DNA from: Alphaproteobacteria bacterium
GTDB taxonomy: Bacteria; Pseudomonadota; Alphaproteobacteria; UBA9219
Length of the DNA: 51,141 nucleotides
Assembly (NCBI GenBank): GCA_013286365.1
Contig: JABDFY010000016.1
Coordinates: 1-51,141, forward strand
Reading direction: 5' to 3'
Shown here one piece after another: positions 12,580 to 21,090 of this stretch. The position numbers and the translations under genes were made by a program. The notes beneath the pieces were generated by a model. That model had not been told where the DNA came from and did not search any database. It saw only the letters and a program-made list of their open reading frames with translations. Each line of letters starts with the position of its first letter. Positions within the stretch are counted from its first letter, which is position 1.

Positions 12580-12835
12580 CGACTTCCCCACTGTCTCCAA
12601 CACCAACTCAGCGAAATTGAATTCCCCGTGAAGATGCGGGGTTCCCGCGGTTAGACGGAAAGACCCTATGAACCTTTACTACAGCTTTACAGTGGTATTA
12701 GGGATCGCATGTGTAGAATAGGTAGGACGCGATGAAGTCTGGGCGCTAGCCTGGATGGAGCGGTCAGTGAAATACTACCCTTGTGTTCCTTGATATCTAA
12801 CTTCGTCTGGTGAAACACGGACAAGGACCCTGTAT

Positions 12836-12866
<31 letters not shown>

Positions 12867-13091
12867 CAAAGTGTAACGGAGGCGCGCGATGGTTAGCTCA
12901 AGCTGGTCGGAAATCAGCTGTTGAGTGCAATGGCACAAGCTAGCCTGACTGCGAGACTGACAAGTCAAGCAGAGACGAAAGTCGGTCATAGTGATCCGGT
13001 GGTTCTTCGTGGAAGGGCCATCGCTCAACGAATAAAAGGTACTCTAGGGATAACAGGCTGATGACGCCCAAGCGTCCATAGCGACGGCGTC

Positions 13092-13187
<96 letters not shown>

Positions 13188-13247
13188 CAAAACGTCGTGA
13201 GACAGTTTGGTCCCTATCTGCCGTGGGTGAAGGAGTATTGAAAGGAG

Positions 13248-13279
<32 letters not shown>

Positions 13280-13583
13280 CACCTCTGGTGTACCAGTTGT
13301 CGCGCCAGCGGCATCGCTGGGTAGCTAAGTGCGGACGAGATAAACGCTGAAAGCATCTAAGCGTGAAACTTACCTTGAAACTAGTACTCCCTGAGAACCG
13401 TGATAGACCATCACGTTGATAGGCTGGATGTGGAAAGGCCGTAAGGCTCGTAGCTTACCAGTACTAATAGTTCGATCGGCTTGATCCTTAATAGAGGTCA
13501 GAGCGGTTGTGATCAACAACCTCCCTACTCTTCTGACATTTCATTTCGAAAATCGATCATCACTTCTTATCATCCGTCTTGAC

Positions 13584-13701
13584 GACCTGGTGGTTATAGC
13601 GGGGGATCTGCACCCGATCCCATCTCGAACTCGGACGTGAAAGCCCCCAGCGCTGATGGTACTGTGCCTTAAGGCCCGGGAGAGTAAGTCGCTGCCAGGT
13701 C
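13584..13701 (+). rRNA. rrf: 5S ribosomal RNA
   Basis: About 118 nt. The terminal stem GACCTGG (13584-13590) pairs with CCAGGTC (13695-13701). The internal CACCCGATCCCATCTCGAACTCGG-like segment is diagnostic (split here at the 20-base limit: cacccgatcccatc then tcgaactcgg). It lies 94 nt after the 23S end. No tRNA directly follows, and I see no strong terminator hairpin in the next 170 bp. Confidence 0.96.
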
Positions 13702-13878
13702 TTCTAGGCGGATGATTGAGAAGTCAAACAAACCATCTTTCTGTCTCCCCTCTCTCCTCAACATATCATCCTCCGTTATTTCTTTGCCGCTTCAACGAGA
13801 AATTGGGTAAGAGAAATCGGCTGTGCTCCTTGAGTAGTCTATAGAATAAACAACCGGAGAAAACTCAAAGCCCACGCG

Positions 13879-14586
13879 TTATGAGTGAGGATTAGAAGGT
13901 TTTATAGGAGAAATAGCTGCATTCGTGGGCGCTGTTTCTGCGCTCGCCGTAACAACTGGGGTTTTATTTTGTTGTTCCGGTGGACGAAAAATAATCATAC
14001 TGCCGCTCGCCTTAAACTCAGGGCCCGCCCAAATGCCACTTTGTGTATCCTGGCAATGATCGGATCGCCAATATTTTCCATCGAATATCTCAATGTGCCC
14101 ATCGCGCTCCCCTGGACATTTAATGATGGCTATATCGTATTTTTTTGCGACATAGCCACTTGAAATCATACCGTTCATGCCGGTGGCGACGACGTCGCAT
14201 TTATTGGCGTGCAGAAAATTACCATAATCTCTGCCACCAACCGGATGGCCGGCTGAATTCCCACCACCATATTCCCATGCCTCCCTAAAACGAAGAGCGC
14301 AAAGCCCCATGGTCTGCGGACACCGTTCCAGATATTCAAGCATCTTATCAAAATCAGGCAATCCATTGGCCGAGGCGGATGCTCGTGGACCAAGGACAAA
14401 ACTGGCACTCGCCGTCTGTAAAGCAACACGGTTCGGATTGCGGGCACTGTCAGGCACGGCTATCACACAGGCATCGCCGGTATTTTCTGTGACGGACGAT
14501 GACGCCTGCCCTTGAAACAACTGCACAAAAGCGGCACCTTCATCACTGCTGTCTTCATCTTCCTGTCTATTACCTGGATTGGACAT
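13879..14586 (-). CDS. Putative NlpC/P60- or CHAP-like cell-wall amidase/peptidase
   Basis: 235-residue protein. The central part has a Cys...His layout seen in papain-like cell-wall peptidases and amidase effectors: MGLCALRFREAWEYGGG with Cys96, then about 65 residues later DGHIEIFDGKYWRSD with His164 and an acidic residue nearby (Glu166 or Asp176). I infer cleavage of peptidoglycan peptides. There is no signal peptide; the N-terminal 70 and C-terminal 35 residues are low-complexity. It lies 99 bp downstream of, and co-oriented with, the lytic transglycosylase gene. AGGA precedes the ATG. The family call is by pattern only and moderate; an unrelated function is possible. Confidence 0.6.
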   Translation of the reverse strand: MSNPGNRQEDEDSSDEGAAFVQLFQGQASSSVTENTGDACVIAVPDSARNPNRVALQTASASFVLGPRASASANGLPDFDKMLEYLERCPQTMGLCALRFREAWEYGGGNSAGHPVGGRDYGNFLHANKCDVVATGMNGMISSGYVAKKYDIAIIKCPGERDGHIEIFDGKYWRSDHCQDTQSGIWAGPEFKASGSMIIFRPPEQQNKTPVVTASAETAPTNAAISPIKPSNPHS

Positions 14587-14685
14587 ATATCCTGAACCTC
14601 AATGAAATCATCTGCTCTATCATTGGCATACCAAGCTTAAGCATGCACCTTTTTACGCCACTTAGAACTTTGTCTTATTTTATAA

Positions 14686-15792
14686 TCAGCCGTGCGTAAG
14701 GGCGGGCGCCGCTCCTGGCCGGATACTACTAGCTGAGTCTAAAGAGGGAGGAGGAACAAATAATGGGCGCGCGGGAGCGGGAGCCACTTGTAAAGCAGCA
14801 TCCACAGGTAACGGGGTTGCATTGCCATATTTGCCGGCTGAATTCTGAGCAACGAGCACGGCTTCAGACACATCAGCCCTGCCCATACTCTTGTCTGCCC
14901 AACGAATAACTCCACCAACACTCAAACCAGCAAGATTTGGATTTGCGCTCATAACGGACTGCGCATATCCACCACCTTTTACACGCTCAAGCGCCGTCTC
15001 GATCGGCATATTGAGGTCTTCACCGGCAATCGAATAAGCCGCACCTGGCCCAAGAAAATGGCTGAGATAGACAGAAGCATTTTGAGGATCATGGCCTAAA
15101 AAGGCCTCAAGTTTGCCGCTATACGGCGCTAACTTATGTGAATTCTCTGCAGCGTATTCAACGCCAACAAGCGCACTATCAACCGCACTATAGGGATTAT
15201 AGGGTTGGTTTAATTCCGGTATTGTGCTGCCATATTTTTCCCGCAACTTTGCCCATAAAGATGCGGCAGTGCTGTCTATGGCCTGAAATAATCCTGCTGC
15301 CGAGCTATATTTATTTTTGGCATCCGCAACCCATCTGGACTCGATCCAAGAAATTCGAAGCGCCGTATCAAGTGGTACCCCAAGCTTGTCACAAGCATAG
15401 GCAACCGCCCCCAAGACTTCTTGTCGTGGAAGACCCAAATGTTGGGGAGCAAAAGTAGAAGTGTCATCTCGCCCACCCCTCGCACCTCTTTCGCCTCCCT
15501 CACTTTGGCTGCTCGGAAATATCGCACGACCAAGTCTCTGCCAAACATGTTGGGCCGATTCCATGGGGCCAACTTGGTTGCTACCAAAAAGTTCGGCTAA
15601 CAGCAGTGGATTGATGCCGTTATTGTCTGCCGTATCACTAGAATTTGGTTTTGATTTATCTGAGTTGGTAGCCTGGTCACTACGACCGTCACCTGTGTCT
15701 TCCGAGGCGAGTAACAAGGCGACGTCATCCGGAAGGCCTCGGGATTGTGCCCTCAGTAACTCGAGTTCTCTTGGATTTCTAGGAAGCGACAT
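14686..15792 (-). CDS. Lytic transglycosylase-like (SLT fold) protein without signal peptide
   Basis: 368 residues. A lysozyme-like SLT domain starts near residue 124; the catalytic glutamate is in ISWIESRW (Glu151), followed by SSAAGLFQ (163-170), the second SLT signature. It would cleave the MurNAc-GlcNAc bond. The first 120 residues are polar and low-complexity with no signal peptide or membrane segment, and the C terminus is Pro/Ala-rich. Absence of a Sec signal suggests export by a specialised system, lysis-mediated release, or phage-like use. AGAGG is 7 nt before the ATG. The amidase-like gene follows in the same direction. Confidence 0.78.
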   Translation of the reverse strand: MSLPRNPRELELLRAQSRGLPDDVALLLASEDTGDGRSDQATNSDKSKPNSSDTADNNGINPLLLAELFGSNQVGPMESAQHVWQRLGRAIFPSSQSEGGERGARGGRDDTSTFAPQHLGLPRQEVLGAVAYACDKLGVPLDTALRISWIESRWVADAKNKYSSAAGLFQAIDSTAASLWAKLREKYGSTIPELNQPYNPYSAVDSALVGVEYAAENSHKLAPYSGKLEAFLGHDPQNASVYLSHFLGPGAAYSIAGEDLNMPIETALERVKGGGYAQSVMSANPNLAGLSVGGVIRWADKSMGRADVSEAVLVAQNSAGKYGNATPLPVDAALQVAPAPARPLFVPPPSLDSASSIRPGAAPALTHG

Positions 15793-16172
15793 CGATACGC
15801 CTCTTATCCATTTTTAATAAAATAGTACCTATTTATAATACTTCTAGTCAGTTAATGCAAACTTAAGCCGTTGATATGCCTATATCTCACTGTTTTTGCA
15901 CGAAAATTAAGAATTTGATGATGGCAGCTACCCTTTATCATAACCAAGCCCATCTATACGCACGAATCTTGCTTTGAGTAGATTCGACCGCCTAAGCGTC
16001 CAAGTTAGCGGGATTATAGTCGACGATTTGACGTTTTTCTTGACAATTCAAGGCAATAGACCGAGAAGCCTTTCTCCCATTTTGTGGGTCATCTGATTTT
16101 CGCCAAAGCAAAGCATTCCTTGTAAGAATCCGATGCGACTGCGATAAACAGGTGGAATATCCTAGGTATTAT
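15793..16172 (+). other. Intergenic region upstream of tRNA-fMet
   Basis: AT-rich, no coding frame supported. TTGACG at 16028 and TTGACA at 16040-16045 are possible -35 boxes for the tRNA gene, but no good -10 follows at the right distance, so no promoter is assigned. The minus-strand promoter of the transglycosylase gene should be in the left part. Confidence 0.4.
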
Positions 16173-16249
<77 letters not shown>

Positions 16250-16642
16250 GGAAAATATGTTGATAGACACTACAATATATCAAACACACCGATCTTTCAA
16301 GACGTCGAACATCGGTAGAGAATTAAATTCTTCTCCACATATTCTTATCAACCGAACCGCATTATCGTAAAATAGATATTAAGTTTCAGAACTTTATTTT
16401 CAGACATTCAGAGAACCGAGAATTGGCGTATATCGGACCGCACTTCCGCTCTAGATATGACGCCGGCCTCCGGTCAGTGCGACTTGCCGATCGTCGTGCC
16501 GATAATGCGGCTGCACTTAAATACGTGCGGTACTACACGTTGCTGAGTTCTGCCATCTCAGATTTACCGTTGTGACTCTTCGCTCCGTTTGAGCGCGCGT
16601 CAGACAGACCAACACCTGAGACAAATGGCGTGGTCCAGCGAA

Positions 16643-16667
16643 AAAGGCGCCGCCAAGCGGCGCTTTT
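16643..16667. terminator. Strong bidirectional terminator-like hairpin in the island
   Basis: AAAAG then GCGCCGC (16647-16653), loop CAA, GCGGCGC (16657-16663) and TTTT. A-rich on one side and T-rich on the other, so it could stop transcription from either direction. It lies within the open frame at 16533-17045, which argues against that frame being a full gene. Confidence 0.6.
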
Positions 16668-16669
16668 CA

Positions 16670-16698
16670 CCAGACGAACCGCTAAACGGTTCGTCTGG
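16670..16698. repeat. Perfect 12-bp inverted repeat
   Basis: CCAGACGAACCG (16670-16681), a 5-nt loop CTAAA, then CGGTTCGTCTGG (16687-16698). It directly follows the terminator-like hairpin. It may be a second terminator or a protein-binding palindrome; no T run follows. Confidence 0.6.
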
Positions 16699-17045
16699 GG
16701 GCTCTGCTGCATCACCACCGGTGAGCCGGACCCAAGGTCCGGCTCAATCCAGCGCCAGCCTGCGCCATGCAATTGTGTTCCCACATCTGAGAAGACACGC
16801 GACGCATGCGAAGCCAGATCTTTGCGTATTGCCACAAGCTTCGGATCGAGTGCAGCAGCGGAAACAGTGATCCTGACCTTTTCAATATCGGTGCTTGTCA
16901 TCCCGCTCATGAGCTTTCCTCTCGCGTTGCCGGTTTCCAGATCGCCAGCCAGTATTGTGTCGATCCCTTCGCGCAGAAGGGCGACCGCGAAATCGGGGTC
17001 ACGCGCAACGCGCCTCTGCACCAGCCCGTGGAAATTGGGTGTCAA

Positions 17046-17617
17046 TGGCGTCGGCGGTACGCTGATTGTCCGCTCACCTTCGGTGAACGCGCCGCCTCTT
17101 TCATCCCTCGTTGCAGATCACGGCTGAATTTGTTCACAACTTCACCTTGATATTGGCTTTCGCGATATTTCAGAAACCCAACTCGCTACCGCATGGTAGA
17201 CACAGCCTCGGCACCGAAAGCCAAAACATGCTCGAGAAGACCGCCTGATACCAGAGACAGCCGCTTGGAAGGGCGTTAGGGCACTTTGGGCAATTTTTGC
17301 GTGTTTGAAGCCAAAATCTAGGGCATAAATTAGGGCTTTTTTTGATCTCCGATTTTTCATGCCTGTAATATGGTTTTGTATCTTTCGGCAACCGCCTTGG
17401 ATGAGGGGTGGTACCGTAGATATTGTGATAGTCGTCGTCCCGAACGATGATCGAGAAGCCGAACTGCAAATGCTTGGCGATCACACCGTCAAGTGAAACA
17501 GCAAGGACGTTAACGTCCTGACGTATATGGGGGGCCGCTGGCCAACTGATCGATGGAACAATTGCTATCGATCATATTATCTGATATATTGATCGATAGA
17601 AAGGCTGTCTATCGATC
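17046..17617. other. Island region upstream of fic, no intact gene
   Basis: No convincing gene. A minus-strand frame at 17170-17484 begins with a protein-like segment (FGFSIIVRDDDYHNIYGTTP) but degrades into Cys/Trp-rich sequence, so it may be the remnant of a gene cut by the repeat at 17276-17337. The operator-like repeats before fic are annotated separately. Confidence 0.4.
17276..17337 (+). repeat. TAGGGC repeat cluster, left copy
   Basis: Three TAGGGC hexamers at 17277, 17319 and 17331, within a segment of about 85 bp that is similar to 18823-18883. The spacing (42 then 12 bp) is identical in both copies. Such clusters near tRNA attachment sites resemble arm-type integrase binding sites. 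Confidence 0.6.
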
Positions 17618-17618
17618 A
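17547..17618 (+). promoter_or_regulatory. Operator-like repeats upstream of and overlapping the fic start
   Basis: CTATCGATCA occurs at 17565-17574 and again at 17609-17618, ending on the A of the fic start codon. Its inverse TGATCGATAG is at 17590-17599, and a shorter TGATCGAT at 17547-17554. The first and third form an inverted repeat with a 15-bp spacer. This would suit repression by a dimeric regulator, perhaps the C-terminal winged-helix part of the Fic protein itself. Confidence 0.55.
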
Positions 17619-18778
17619 TGAAATGGAATTGGCAACAACAGGATTGGCCTAAGTTTTCGTGGGAGCGAGGTCGCCTCACGAGAGCGGAGGGGCTGTTCCT
17701 TGTCGGTGGCGGGGTCTTTGTCGGCACGATCAGCCATCTCGGCGCTGATGATAAAGAGCGGCTAACTGTCGAGGCGTTGAGCGTCGAAGCGGTGACAACC
17801 TCAGAGATCGAAGGCGAGATCCTCGACCGGGCCAGCGTGCAATCTTCGATCCGCCAACAACTTGGCCTCGGCACCGATCATCGACGTGTCAAAGCCGCGG
17901 AACAAGGGATCGCCGAAATGATGGTCGATCTCCATCGGTCTTTCGCCGCACCGCTTTCGGACGAGATGCTGTTTGCCTGGCACCGGATGCTGACGGGCGG
18001 CCGGCGCGATCTCAAGGACATTGGCCGCTACCGCCGCCACGGAGAACCGATGCAGGTTGTCTCTGGTCCAATCCATGCACCGAAAGTACATTTCGAGGCA
18101 CCGCCCTCAGCCAAGATGCCACGCGAAATGTCGCGCTTCATCAATTGGTTCAACCGGACAGCGCCTGAGGGACCCGAACCTCTGCCGACGTTGACTCGCG
18201 CGGGCATCGCTCATTTCTATTTCGTGTGCATCCATCCTTTCGAGGACGGTAACGGACGCATCGGGCGAGCCATCGCGGAGAAGGCGTTGGCTCAGGGCCT
18301 TGGCCGCCCGACGCTCACGGCTTTGGCGGCAACCATTCTTGCCAAACGAAAAGCCTACTATGACGCGCTTGAGCACAGCAACACCGCGAACGAACTGACA
18401 GATTGGCTCGCTTGGTTTGCCTCGGTCGCGATCGAAGCGCAGCGGCGTGCGCTAGGGTTGGTTGAATTCCTGATCGACAAGACCCGCCTGCTTGATGGGC
18501 TGCACGGCCAGTTGAACGAGCGACAACAGAAGGCGTTGCTTCGAGTGTTGCGCGAGGGACCCGAGGGCTTCGAGGGGGAATTGAGCGCGGCCAACTATGG
18601 CGCCATCACAGGTGCTTCGACAGCGACAGCAACCCGCGATCTCGCGGACATGGTTGCCAAGGGCGCCCTGGTTCGGGTCGGCGAGCGGCGGTACGCGCGC
18701 TATCATGCTAATGTTTCGCTCAGGCCGGTCGCTCCGGTGGCTATCGACGAGCAGGGCCAGATCATTGAGACGAAATAG
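17618..18778 (+). CDS. Fic family AMP-transferase (AMPylator) with inhibitory N-terminal motif and winged helix
   Basis: 386-residue Fic protein, predicted to transfer AMP from ATP to a hydroxyl of a target protein. The active-site motif HPFEDGNGRIGR is complete (206-217, with His206 and Arg217). An N-terminal inhibitory helix motif T-x3-E-G (Thr61, Glu65, Gly66 in TTSEIEGE) places it in the class autoinhibited from its own N terminus. An N-terminal Fic-associated domain (about 1-95) precedes, and a winged-helix-like region follows (about 290-350, TGASTATATRDLADMVAKG). Codon use is far more GC-rich than neighbours, which fits import with the island. The ATG at 17618 has only a weak ribosome binding site. 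Confidence 0.92.
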   Translation: MKWNWQQQDWPKFSWERGRLTRAEGLFLVGGGVFVGTISHLGADDKERLTVEALSVEAVTTSEIEGEILDRASVQSSIRQQLGLGTDHRRVKAAEQGIAEMMVDLHRSFAAPLSDEMLFAWHRMLTGGRRDLKDIGRYRRHGEPMQVVSGPIHAPKVHFEAPPSAKMPREMSRFINWFNRTAPEGPEPLPTLTRAGIAHFYFVCIHPFEDGNGRIGRAIAEKALAQGLGRPTLTALAATILAKRKAYYDALEHSNTANELTDWLAWFASVAIEAQRRALGLVEFLIDKTRLLDGLHGQLNERQQKALLRVLREGPEGFEGELSAANYGAITGASTATATRDLADMVAKGALVRVGERRYARYHANVSLRPVAPVAIDEQGQIIETK

Positions 18779-18822
18779 GGTGGGGAATAAGCGCGACGAA
18801 GGGATATTCCTGTGCGCCGCCG

Positions 18823-18883
18823 TTAGGGCACTTTTGGTGGTTTTTCTGTGTTTGAGGCAAAATTCTAGGGCATTATTTAGGGC
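18823..18883 (+). repeat. TAGGGC repeat cluster, right copy
   Basis: Three TAGGGC hexamers at 18824, 18866 and 18878, the same 42/12 spacing as the copy at 17276-17337. The surrounding bases (GTTAGGGCACTTT, GTGTTTGA, TCTAGGGCAT) are also shared. It lies about 75 bp before the right attachment copy, a suitable place for integrase arm sites. Confidence 0.6.
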
Positions 18884-18956
18884 GCTTTTCGATGGCAGAT
18901 TTTTATATTACGAATAATGCACTAGTATCAGATAGATGCGAGATTCTATTGAGATC

Positions 18957-19012
18957 GCTCGTCAGGCTCATAACCTGAAGGCCGCAGGTTCAAATCCTAC
19001 CCCCCGCAACCA
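18957..19012 (+). repeat. attR: duplicated 3' part of tRNA-fMet
   Basis: Repeats 42 nt of the tRNA exactly, then has TACCCCCCG in place of TGCCCCCG before CAACCA. It has no acceptor 5' half or D-arm, so it is not a functional tRNA. It marks the right end of the island, 12 bp before the stop codon of the TPR gene. Confidence 0.8.
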
Positions 19013-19023
19013 GGATTTAAAAA

Positions 19024-20175
19024 CTACAAATTTTGAGACGATGACTTGCTCTTATGATGGGTAGCGCTCGCTTTAATACGTAGAATATTTTTACGTATAT
19101 CCGTGATTTCAAAACGCTCGCCGTGTTTGTCTATATCTTCATTAGCCATGGCTAGCGCTTCGGTAAATTTTCCTTGATCTGCCAAGCAGCGAATACGGCC
19201 TTCGGCAAAGGCGACATTGTCAGGATATTTCTCTACGCCAATTTGATACACCTGAAAGGCTTCGTTAGGTTGATGCAGTTTGCGATATGAATGCCCGACC
19301 GCCTCCAAAACATAATCGGGTTGATCGCCTGAGGGCAATGTTTTGTATAGAGCGATCACTTCATCGTCATTTGTGCCAGCCCATCCGAGAATGGCGAGAT
19401 AATCGCGCGTAATGTCTACATCATCACCATGCTGCGCATAAAGGTTACTAAGAATGGAAAGAGCTTCTACATAATGCTTCTCGCGACCAAGTTGTACAGC
19501 AATCTGATCGTCTCTTTTAGCAATAGCGTCAGTTATTTCTTTTTTGACGGCCAAGAGTTCTGGCCGCTCACCTTGTTTTCCCAAAGCATCATTGACTTCT
19601 GAAAGAGCTTTATCGATTTCGCCTTTATCAATTAGGCAACGAACAATGCCTTCAGAAAATATCACATTATTAGGATATAACTTTAAGCCGGTCTGATAAG
19701 TTGCAAGCGCACTGTCGGGCTGATTTAATTCTCTATAGGAATGCCCGATCGCAGCAAGAACATAATCACTTTGTTGTGAGGGCAAAAGTTTTTGATAAAC
19801 ATCAATCGCTTTCTGATCCTGCCCTGACCAGCTTAATACGGCCGTGTAGTCACGCATCACACTTTGGTTGTTTTTATCTTTTTGATAAAGAGGCGCGAGT
19901 ATACTTAAAGCTTCGTCATAATGTCCTTGACGTGCAAATTCCATCGCCTTCTCCTGCTCTGTAGCAGGTTTTTTCATCAAATTATTGATATGTCGTACGA
20001 GTTTATTAATCCACTGGATATTCGTTGGAGCGTTTGACTGTTCGCTCTCTACTGAAGTTTCAACAGATGAAGTTGTTGGACCCGACTGCGCATAAGCTTG
20101 ATGTAGGCTAGTGCCATAGGCAATTGCCAGCAGGGCGAATGAAAAGCTAAGAACAGAAAGAAATCGTAAACTCAT
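19024..20175 (-). CDS. Periplasmic TPR protein resembling the PgaA N-terminal domain
   Basis: 383 residues with a signal peptide (1-29, ending AYAQ). After a linker, two similar TPR modules of about 130-140 residues follow (about 80-205 and 222-350). Both have the order FARQGHYDEALSIL / GREKHYVEALSIL, then RDY(T/L)A(V/I)L(S/G)W(S/A)G, YVLxAxGHSYR and YPxNVxFxEGxxRCL. The wording RDYLAIL-W-AG and YVLEAVGHSYR recalls the TPR domain of PgaA, the outer-membrane exporter of poly-beta-1,6-GlcNAc, but there is no barrel here. A barrel of the right size is encoded at 21091-22194. Function is inferred: polymer or protein binding in the periplasm. Its stop codon lies next to the island end, but the gene is complete. 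Confidence 0.75.
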   Translation of the reverse strand: MSLRFLSVLSFSFALLAIAYGTSLHQAYAQSGPTTSSVETSVESEQSNAPTNIQWINKLVRHINNLMKKPATEQEKAMEFARQGHYDEALSILAPLYQKDKNNQSVMRDYTAVLSWSGQDQKAIDVYQKLLPSQQSDYVLAAIGHSYRELNQPDSALATYQTGLKLYPNNVIFSEGIVRCLIDKGEIDKALSEVNDALGKQGERPELLAVKKEITDAIAKRDDQIAVQLGREKHYVEALSILSNLYAQHGDDVDITRDYLAILGWAGTNDDEVIALYKTLPSGDQPDYVLEAVGHSYRKLHQPNEAFQVYQIGVEKYPDNVAFAEGRIRCLADQGKFTEALAMANEDIDKHGERFEITDIRKNILRIKASATHHKSKSSSQNL

Positions 20176-20540
20176 GTTTTTTTCACAGAGAAATGAAGGG
20201 CAGAGGGTGTAATATAGTGATCAATTGGCCTAATTTAAGGCGAGGCGGGCAGATGTTTAACAACAAAATACTGTGGAAATTCAAGGCCCCAAATTCATTA
20301 ACGCTGCTCCACCCAGACTAATAGAACATAGTAATTCAAAGGTGCTTGAAGGGGCTCAACCAAAATATCTCTACAACACGAACATGGCTCACGCCAACAT
20401 TGTCCTTGACAGGTAAAAAGACGTTTTTACATAGTAAATGCACGAGCGTGCTTGCTTCTATAGCATCGACACACTGAGAAAAAATTAGTGCGTGTAAGTT
20501 ATCATCACAGAATAAACAACGATAACGTTATGAGGACCAC
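20176..20540. other. Divergent promoter region, no gene
   Basis: 365 bp between the TPR gene (minus) and the small secreted protein (plus). A palindrome GTAAAAAGACGTTTTTAC lies at 20413-20430, immediately after a TTGACA (20406-20411); a repressor site over a promoter is possible but the -10 box is poor. Confidence 0.35.
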
Positions 20541-20996
20541 ATGCGATTTCGTATTGTCATAACAATCGTTGTTAGCGCCTTTATACTCATTGTTTCTGCC
20601 CAATCCTCGGCCGCTAATCCAGGTTTTGATCTAGCCTTTGACTTCAAACCGGCCTTTGGAACAGGCACACCTCTTGCTCCAAATTTATATCTCGATGTTT
20701 GTGCCAATCCAATGTGTAGTTCTGTTTTCAATACAATTTTGATGCATTGTTCCGTGCGAGGGGCTGCGAATGGTAGCGCTGTTGCCGTAACACATTGTGT
20801 GGTACCAGCAACTTTCCGTTACGGTAATCCTGAGCCTAACATGGCTTTACTCTCCCGACCCGTTAATCTTCGCGTCAGAGCCAACAACCTTGTCTCACAA
20901 ACCTTCTACTTTCCCGGCGGCCAACCAAATATTCCACGTACGATCTATGAATTTTTTATTACGCCAAGCCCAACAGGATTTATGGTAACGCCTTAA
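20541..20996 (+). CDS. Hypothetical secreted protein, 151 aa
   Basis: Unrecognised protein with a signal peptide (about 1-24, SAQSSAANP). The mature part is about 125 residues, rich in Pro, Asn and beta-prone segments, with four cysteines (DVCANPMCSS, MHCSV, THCVV) that could form disulfides. It lies between the two PgaA-like halves but on the opposite strand. Function unknown; a periplasmic or surface role is inferred only from the signal peptide. Confidence 0.6.
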   Translation: MRFRIVITIVVSAFILIVSAQSSAANPGFDLAFDFKPAFGTGTPLAPNLYLDVCANPMCSSVFNTILMHCSVRGAANGSAVAVTHCVVPATFRYGNPEPNMALLSRPVNLRVRANNLVSQTFYFPGGQPNIPRTIYEFFITPSPTGFMVTP

Positions 20997-21090
20997 TAAG
21001 CATTGACGACAAATACTTGACTATCTTGTGGGATTGTCACGGATAATGAGCGAGAGGGCTTATATCGCATTAAATTGATGATGAGGATCA

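Larger units (their letters stand above)
16533..17045 (-). pseudogene. Antitoxin-like N terminus fused to unrelated sequence (probable remnant)
   Basis: The open frame encodes 170 residues. Only the first 40 or so (DPDFAVALLREGIDTILAGD, then LETG) resemble the HigA/XRE-type addiction-module antidotes, whose next segment (KAVLRDYI-type helix-turn-helix) is missing. The rest has no recognisable domain and runs through two strong hairpins (16643-16667 and 16670-16698), so the gene was probably truncated and the frame is open by chance. No cognate HigB-type toxin is seen next to it. Confidence 0.45.

Noticed and set aside
18957..19012. A second tRNA-fMet gene
   Set aside because: Only the anticodon arm to the CCA end is present, with an insertion in the acceptor region; the 5' half is missing.
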